From: Liolophura sinensis
Taxonomy: Eukaryota; Mollusca; Polyplacophora; Chitonida; Chitonidae
Assembly (NCBI RefSeq): GCF_032854445.1
Contig: NC_088305.1
Location: 29,166,628-29,230,627, forward strand
DNA length: 64,000 nt
Direction: 5' to 3'
Part shown: one piece after another, positions 58,191 to 64,000 of the stretch
How positions within the stretch are numbered: position 1 is the stretch's first letter
Layout: every line of letters starts with the position of its first letter
Notes under the pieces: generated by a model
What the model was told of the DNA's origin: nothing
The model's input: the letters and a program-made list of their open reading frames with translations, nothing else
Database searches by the model: none
Position numbers and translations under genes: made by a program

Positions 58191-58317
58191 GAGGTACATT
58201 TGTAAAGTAAATTTTTGGGCGTAAGACTTGTAGCTACTGTCAGGGAGCTTGCTTGGAAATTGCATCCCAATTTACCAACCCTCCCTAAATGTTAAAAAGC
58301 CTTTTTTTTTTCAGTGG

Positions 58318-58452
58318 TTTCAGTTTGCGAATGGTTGTGGGTTTCCCGCGGGCTCTGCCTGGTTTCCTCCCACCATAATGCTGGCCGCCGTCGTATAAGT
58401 GAAATATTCTTGAGTAAGGCGTAAAACACCAAACAAATAAATAAATAAACAA
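58318..58452 (+). mobile_element. Truncated SINE, plus orientation, little diverged
   Basis: 'tttcctcccaccataatgct' and 'ggccgccgtcgtataagtga' match the consensus closely. It ends in AAATAAATAAAT. Confidence 0.9.
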
Positions 58453-59827
58453 ATGCATGCTTTGTGATATTTTCTGTTGGTTTTAGGTATTTGTTGCACA
58501 AGGGAAGATTTTGCAGTCCATAGAAAAAAGTACCTGGTAACATTGTAGTTGTCCAACTCAGTTTTAACTTTAATTTTAATAGGCAGCTGTCCAGGTGTTT
58601 TTCTAGACATCTTAAAATTGGAGTAAAACATGTAATAGGCTTAGATTGCTGTACTGAATGTCAGTGTTGGTAAATCTTTAGTTTCATCAATGCATGTTAG
58701 TTTTCTTTCAGAATTTCAAGGAAACAGACATTATTTGCTGTGGGGTTTTGTTCGTCTTTTTTATAACTTATGAGTGTACATTGATACATGACCATCAGGC
58801 GCCTCTTAACATTTGAGTGTGTCTGGATGCTGTAGGAATTGACATCAGCTGTAAAGCATTTGTCTTTGATCACACTGTCAGACGGGAACCCACAATGTGT
58901 GTTTCATGAACTTGCAAGTATCCAGTGTGTATGCCTGAAATGCTGAGTGTTCTAAATTGACTATGCAGGCTTTACTATCGTGTCTGAAATATTTAGTGTT
59001 CAAGAATTAGACAGGCTTGACATGTCTTTTTATTTTGTTATCACAGCTTTTTTGCTCATAGTGTCAGTCAATCACTGTATCACTCAGTAAAGTAACCACA
59101 ACATTGTGTGCAAGCCATGTTCTATTCTATGACACATGTATTCACTGAATAATGACACCTACTGCCCCTTTGATGTCCACATTTCTTTCCAGGAGGAAGT
59201 GTTAACTTTGTTGTATAGAAAGAAAATACGTTGTACACTGTCAGAAAGGGTAGCCATTATTATGACTCTAAAAATGACTTGAGGGTACAATTGCTGATTT
59301 CTGTAGTGCAAAAAGAAAAAAATGGAAATAAATTAAAAGCAAAGTTGTTAAAAGGAAATATTTGTAAGCCTAGTACAGTATTTTTGTCACTGTAAGCATC
59401 ATGATGTACCGCAGCTATAGTAGGCTCATCTAAGGGGAGTATCAAGTAGTGCATGAAAGCAAGGAAGGGGGGATAACTCTGGTGGGAAGGGTTTATTCAC
59501 AGTTGTGTACATGAGACTATATTCATGTTATTGTAAAAATGTGTCCAATTTTAAATGTCATACTCTTGTTCAGACTTTTTACCACGTACTTGTAAGTAAT
59601 AATAAATGTATTCATTTTACATTCACTTTATGTCTGTTATGCTTGGACAACCATTTTTTCCTCCGAGACTCGCTGGTGTCAGGTGGTGTTCCCTCTGCTC
59701 ACCGCCAGGCAGCTTTGACCGTCCTGTCGTGAGAGTTCTTCTGTATTGAAGCTCTTCACTGATGGTTGTAATCTTATCATACTACATACATGGCACTGAA
59801 GTGTTGTCAACTTGTCGTTTCTTCCTG
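58453..59827. other. Downstream flank of Ral, unassigned
   Basis: No exon recognised. A second AATAAA (59601-59606, plus strand) may be a distal Ral poly(A) signal. Confidence 0.6.
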
Positions 59828-62478
59828 ATTCTGCACTCATAACATTTGACTGCCATTCAGCGGTCAATGCACTTGTCAAGGACTGTGGCTCATAGTGGGT
59901 ACTCCCATTTCCTCCACCCTTAAAACTTGCCTGCCATTCATTGCTATCTGTCACGGACTGTGGCTTACACTAGGCACACTGATTTCCACCACCCATAAAA
60001 CTTGCCCGTAATTCAGTGGTACCTGCTATAAGCGGTGCTGGCTTACACCCGGGAGTCTGATCTTCTCCACCCATAAAAATTCCCTGTAATTCAGTGGTAC
60101 GTGCCAAGGGTGGTGCTGGCTTACACCGAGGAGTCTGGTCTTCTCCACCCATAAAACTTCCCTGTAATTCAATGGTACCTGCCAAGGGTGGTGCCGGCTT
60201 ACACCGGGGAGGCTGATCTTCTCCACCCATAAAACTTCCCTGTAATTCAGTGGTACCTGCCAAGGGTGGTGCCGGCTTACACCGGGGAGTCTGATCTTCT
60301 CCACCCATAAAACTTCCCTGTAATTCAGTGGTACCTGCCAAGGGTGGTGCCGGCTTACACCGGGGAGTCTGATCTTCTCCACCCATAAAACTTCCCTGTA
60401 ATTCAGTGGTACCTGCCAAGAGTGGTGCCGGCTTACACCGGGAGGTCTGATCTTCTCCACCCATAAAACTCCCCTGTAATTCAGTGGTACCTGCCAAGAG
60501 TGGTGCCGGCTTACACCGGGAGGTCTGATCTTCTCCACCCATAAAACTCACCTGTAATTCAATAGTACCTGCCAAGGGTGGTGCTGGCTTACACCGGGGA
60601 GGCTGATCTTCTCCACCCATAAAACTCCCCTGTAATTCAGTGGTACCTGCCAAGAGTGGTGCCGGCTTACACCGGGAGGTCTGATCTTCTCCACCCATAA
60701 AACTCACCTGTAATTCAATAGTACCTGCCAAGGGTGGTGCTGGCTTACACCAGGGAGTCTGATCTTCTCCGCCCATAAAACTTCCCTGTAATTCAGTGGT
60801 ACCTGCCAAGAGTGGTGCCGGCTTACACCGGGAGGTCTGATCTTCTCCACCCATAAAACTCCCCTGTAATTCAGTGGTACCTGCCAAGAGTGGTGCCGGC
60901 TTACACCAGGGAGTCTGATCTTCTCCACCCATAAAACTTCCCTGTAATTCAGTGGTACGTGCCAAGGGTGGTGCCGGCTTACACCGGGGAGTCTGATCTT
61001 CTCCACCCATAAAACTTCCCTGTAATTCAATGGTACCTGCCAAGGGCGGTGCCGGCTTACACCAGGGAGTCTGATCTTCTCCACCCATAAAACTTCCCTG
61101 TAATTCAGTGGTACCTGCCAAGAGTGGTGCCGGCTTACACCGGGGAGTCTGATCTTCTCCACCCATAAAACTTCCCTGTAATTCAGTGGTACCTGCCAAG
61201 AGTGGTGCCGGCTTACACCGGGAGGTCTGATCTTCTCCACCCATAAAACTCACCTGTAATTCAATAGTACCTGCCAAGGGTGGTGCTGGCTTACACCGGG
61301 GAGGCTGATCTTCTCCACCCATAAAACTCCCCTGTAATTCAGTGGTACCTGCCAAGAGTGGTGCCGGCTTACACCGGGAGGTCTGATCTTCTCCACCCAT
61401 AAAACTCACCTGTAATTCAATAGTACCTGCCAAGGGTGGTGCTGGCTTACACCAGGGAGTCTGATCTTCTCCACCCATAAAACTTCCCTGTAATTCAGTG
61501 GTACCTGCCAAGAGTGGTGCCGGCTTACACCGGGAGATCTGATCTTCTCCACCCATAAAACTGGCCTGTAATTCAATGGTACCTGCCAAGGGCGGTGCTG
61601 GCTTACATCGGGGACTCTGATCTTCTCCACCCATAAAACTCCCCTGTAATTCAGTGGTACCTGCCAAGGGTGGTGCTGGCTTACAACGGGGAATCCGATC
61701 TTCTCCACCCATAAAACTGGCCTGTAATTCAATGGTACCTGCCAAGGGTGGTGCTGGCTTACACCAGGGAGTCTGATCTTCTCCACCCATAAAACTTCCC
61801 TGTAATTCAATGGTACCTGCCAAGGGTGGTGCCGGCTTACACCGGGGAGTCTGATCTTCTCCACCCATAAAACTTCCCTGTAATTCAATGGTACCTGCCA
61901 AGGGCGGTGCCGGCTTACACCAGGGAGTCTGATCTTCTCCACCCATAAAACTTCCCTGTAATTCAGTGGTACCTGCCAAGAGTGGTGCCGGCTTACACCG
62001 GGAGGTCTGATCTTCTCCACCCATAAAACTCCCCTGTAATTCAGTGGTACCTGCCAAGAGTGGTGCCGGCTTACACCGGGAGGTCTGATCTTCTCCACCC
62101 ATAAAACTCACCTGTAATTCAATAGTACCTGCCAAGGGTGGTGCTGGCTTACACCGGGGAGGCTGATCTTCTCCACCCATAAAACTTCCCTGTAATTCAG
62201 TGGTACCTGCCAAGAGTGGTGGCGGCTTACACCGGGAGGTCTGATCTTCTCCACCCATAAAACTTCCCTGTAATTCAGTGGTACCTGCCAAGAGTGGTGC
62301 CGGCTTACACCGAGGAGTCTGATCTTCTCCACCCATAAAACTCCCCTGTAATTCAGTGGTACCTGCCAAGAGTGGTGCCGGCTTACACCGGGGAGTCTGA
62401 TCTTCTCCACCCATAAAAACTTCCCTGTAATTCAGTGGTACCTGCCAAGAGTGGTGCCGGCTTACACCGGGGAGTCAG
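59828..62478 (-). repeat. 78-bp minisatellite, about 32 copies, with an 814-codon ORF
   Basis: The unit contains 'ttcagtggtacctgccaag', 'ggtgccggcttacaccgggg' and 'tctgatcttctccaccc'. On the minus strand it reads a 26-residue unit with MGGEDQTPRCKPAP and GTTELQGSF, open from 62414 to 59970. A one-base insertion at about 62,415 breaks the frame although the repeat continues to 62,478, and diverged copies continue left past the stop. A second minus frame is also largely open. There is no signal peptide or known domain. I call it a minisatellite, not a gene. Confidence 0.88.
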
Positions 62479-63454
62479 ACCATACCAAGTCCTTTTTGAA
62501 TCAAAACGGAAATATTCTCTCGTAAGGTCTTGATTTTAAATAGAGAATAATTGGTAGATCTAAAATAATGCATTACACAATTGTGACATTTTAAATATTA
62601 AAATCTTTATTGCAAAATGTTTGTTGTAGGAAGAGTGGCATGACACTGTAAGTTACATCAGCACAGTAAGATGTCTATGTGAATATAATATTAGGTGGTG
62701 TGGGTACCTTGATGAAGGGGAGGCAACTGTGCTCGTGCAAGGCATAAATATAAAAAAAATGAACAGTCTGCTCAACACTACAGAACAAAAGATTTAACAT
62801 TCTTCATGATACCATTAACACACCCTCCATAAAATGCAATGTAAAAGATTAATGGATCGTCAGCTATCCCCAACATGATTTTTGGTGGATATTTGGTCCT
62901 AAAGTGTGATTTCCATTCTCACTGGAGATCAGCTAATACAGGTCAATGAAGAAATGCTACAATGCTCAGCACCACACACACGTCATAATAATGGACTCTC
63001 CAGAGTGTTACAACCAGTGGGAAATGACCTTGGGTTCATTTCTTAAGACTAAAACACATGGAAACACTTTAAGAACACTCCTTGTATATGCAGTATTTAA
63101 CATCCCCATCATGATGAAATAAAAAAAAAAGAAAAGAATAAATGACTTTATAACATAAAGATAAAAATGACTTCAGTTTCTGGTGTTTTCATTTTGAGCA
63201 TAACTATACTTAACATACACTTATCCTAAGACTTAAAACATAAAAGAATACAGGAGACAGTTAAAATGCAGCGATAAAAATGATAAGATTAAACTATTAA
63301 CATAACAAGTATATTAGGCAGTAAAGAAAGCATCACAGTGAAGTAAAAAACAGAGTTTACAGGTAGCTAATACAGGTAGATTTAAACAAAAAAAAAGTGC
63401 AAAACAATAGAAGCCAACATGAAGACAGACAATAAACACAACAGCCACAAAGCC
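62479..63454. other. Unassigned AT-rich sequence
   Basis: No exon seen. It may be 3' UTR of a minus-strand gene to the right, given the minus-strand AATAAA at 62,606-62,611. Confidence 0.4.
62606..62611 (-). terminator. Candidate poly(A) signal of a minus-strand gene beyond the right edge
   Basis: Minus strand reads GCAATAAAG. Sequence from here to 64,000 is AT-rich and lacks exons, so it could be the 3' UTR of a gene to the right. Weak evidence. Confidence 0.2.
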
Positions 63455-63840
63455 TGAAAGCTTAACCAACTGCTTCCCAGCTGATTCAGCAACTGCTACC
63501 CAACTGATTCAACAGCTACTTCTCAACTGATTCACCAGCTGATTCACCAACTGCTACCCAACTGATTCACCAGCTGATTCACCAGCTGCTACCCAACTGA
63601 TTCACCAACTGCTACCCAACTGATTCACCCGCTGATTCACCAGCTGCTACCCAACTCATTCACCAGCTGCTACCCAACTCATTCGCCACCTGTTACCCAA
63701 CTGATGCACCAGTTCCTTCGATTCCTTTCCAGTTGCTTCTTTAAGGATTTATCAATATGTTTTCAACTGATTTAACAAGTTATTCACCAATTTGTCTCAA
63801 CTGATTTACCACCTGCTTTCAACTGATTCACCTGCCAGTT
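63455..63840. repeat. Short-unit minisatellite
   Basis: Interleaved units of 'caactgattcac', 'cagctgattcac' and 'caactgctaccc' repeat through this stretch and decay to the right. Confidence 0.85.
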
Positions 63841-64000
63841 TACGGGGAGATTGAGTCATGAATCATTTTGAATCAAAAAGTGTTTCTATACAGATGTGGA
63901 AGGCCATGACTGTAAAATAATCCACCTTTTCGCATAGCATTTCAGAAATTAAACTTGTGACTGGTCAGCAAGCTTATCAGTGGGGAGCTCAGAACTAAAG

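Larger units (their letters stand above)
55202..58210 (+). other. RALA: Probable Ral 3' UTR
   Basis: About 3 kb follows the exon 5b stop. It includes the 22-bp array (55,640-56,470) and no other recognisable exon. A candidate AATAAA lies at 58185-58190 and another at 59601-59606, either of which could end the transcript. Confidence 0.45.

Noticed and set aside
59970-62414. 814-codon minus-strand ORF as a protein gene
   Set aside because: It is a 78-bp repeat whose length is divisible by three. The repeat goes beyond the ORF at both ends, a one-base insertion breaks the frame, and another frame is also largely open.

Overview
The window is animal nuclear DNA: large AT-rich introns with GT-AG splice sites, two conserved intron-rich genes, tRNA-derived SINEs and many minisatellites. 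The gene content, the SINE sequence and the abundance of TACATGTA palindromes fit a spiralian invertebrate, most likely a mollusc. That assignment is inference; no taxon-diagnostic gene is present.

Layout. (1) About 1-25,740, minus strand: Mediator subunit 1 (MED1). I could place 15 coding exons with continuous splice phases. They encode at least 1551 residues: an N-terminal Med1 fold, three LXXLL motifs and a long Ser/Lys-rich disordered tail. The 3' end runs off the left edge. (2) About 25,650-26,210: a compact head-to-head promoter between MED1 and Ral, with a CTCF-like motif, a palindromic CRE and YY1-like elements. (3) About 26,000-58,200, plus strand: a Ral small GTPase. It has a non-coding first exon, a 16.5 kb intron 1, three shared coding exons and two alternative last exons. 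Each last exon encodes a different hypervariable tail ending in its own CAAX box (CILL or CIIL). This is the most interesting biology in the window. (4) About 59,000-64,000: a 2.5 kb 78-bp minisatellite with a spurious 814-codon ORF, a smaller repeat array, and what may be the 3' UTR of a third gene on the minus strand.

Repeats. Ral introns and downstream DNA carry large tandem arrays with periods of 60, 39, 50, 52/44, 22 and 78 bp. Several short tandem duplications sit directly on splice sites: MED1 exon 3 acceptor, MED1 exon 5 donor and Ral exon 3 donor. A fourth duplication flanks the Ral start-codon exon. At least 14 copies or fragments of one tRNA-derived SINE, two other tRNA-like SINE families, a MITE-like family and two further dispersed repeats fill much of the introns.

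The two genes act in different processes: MED1 links nuclear receptors to RNA polymerase II, and Ral is a membrane GTPase for exocytosis and signalling. Their only evident connection here is the shared promoter region. No CRISPR, prokaryotic operon, viral gene or complete transposase was seen.
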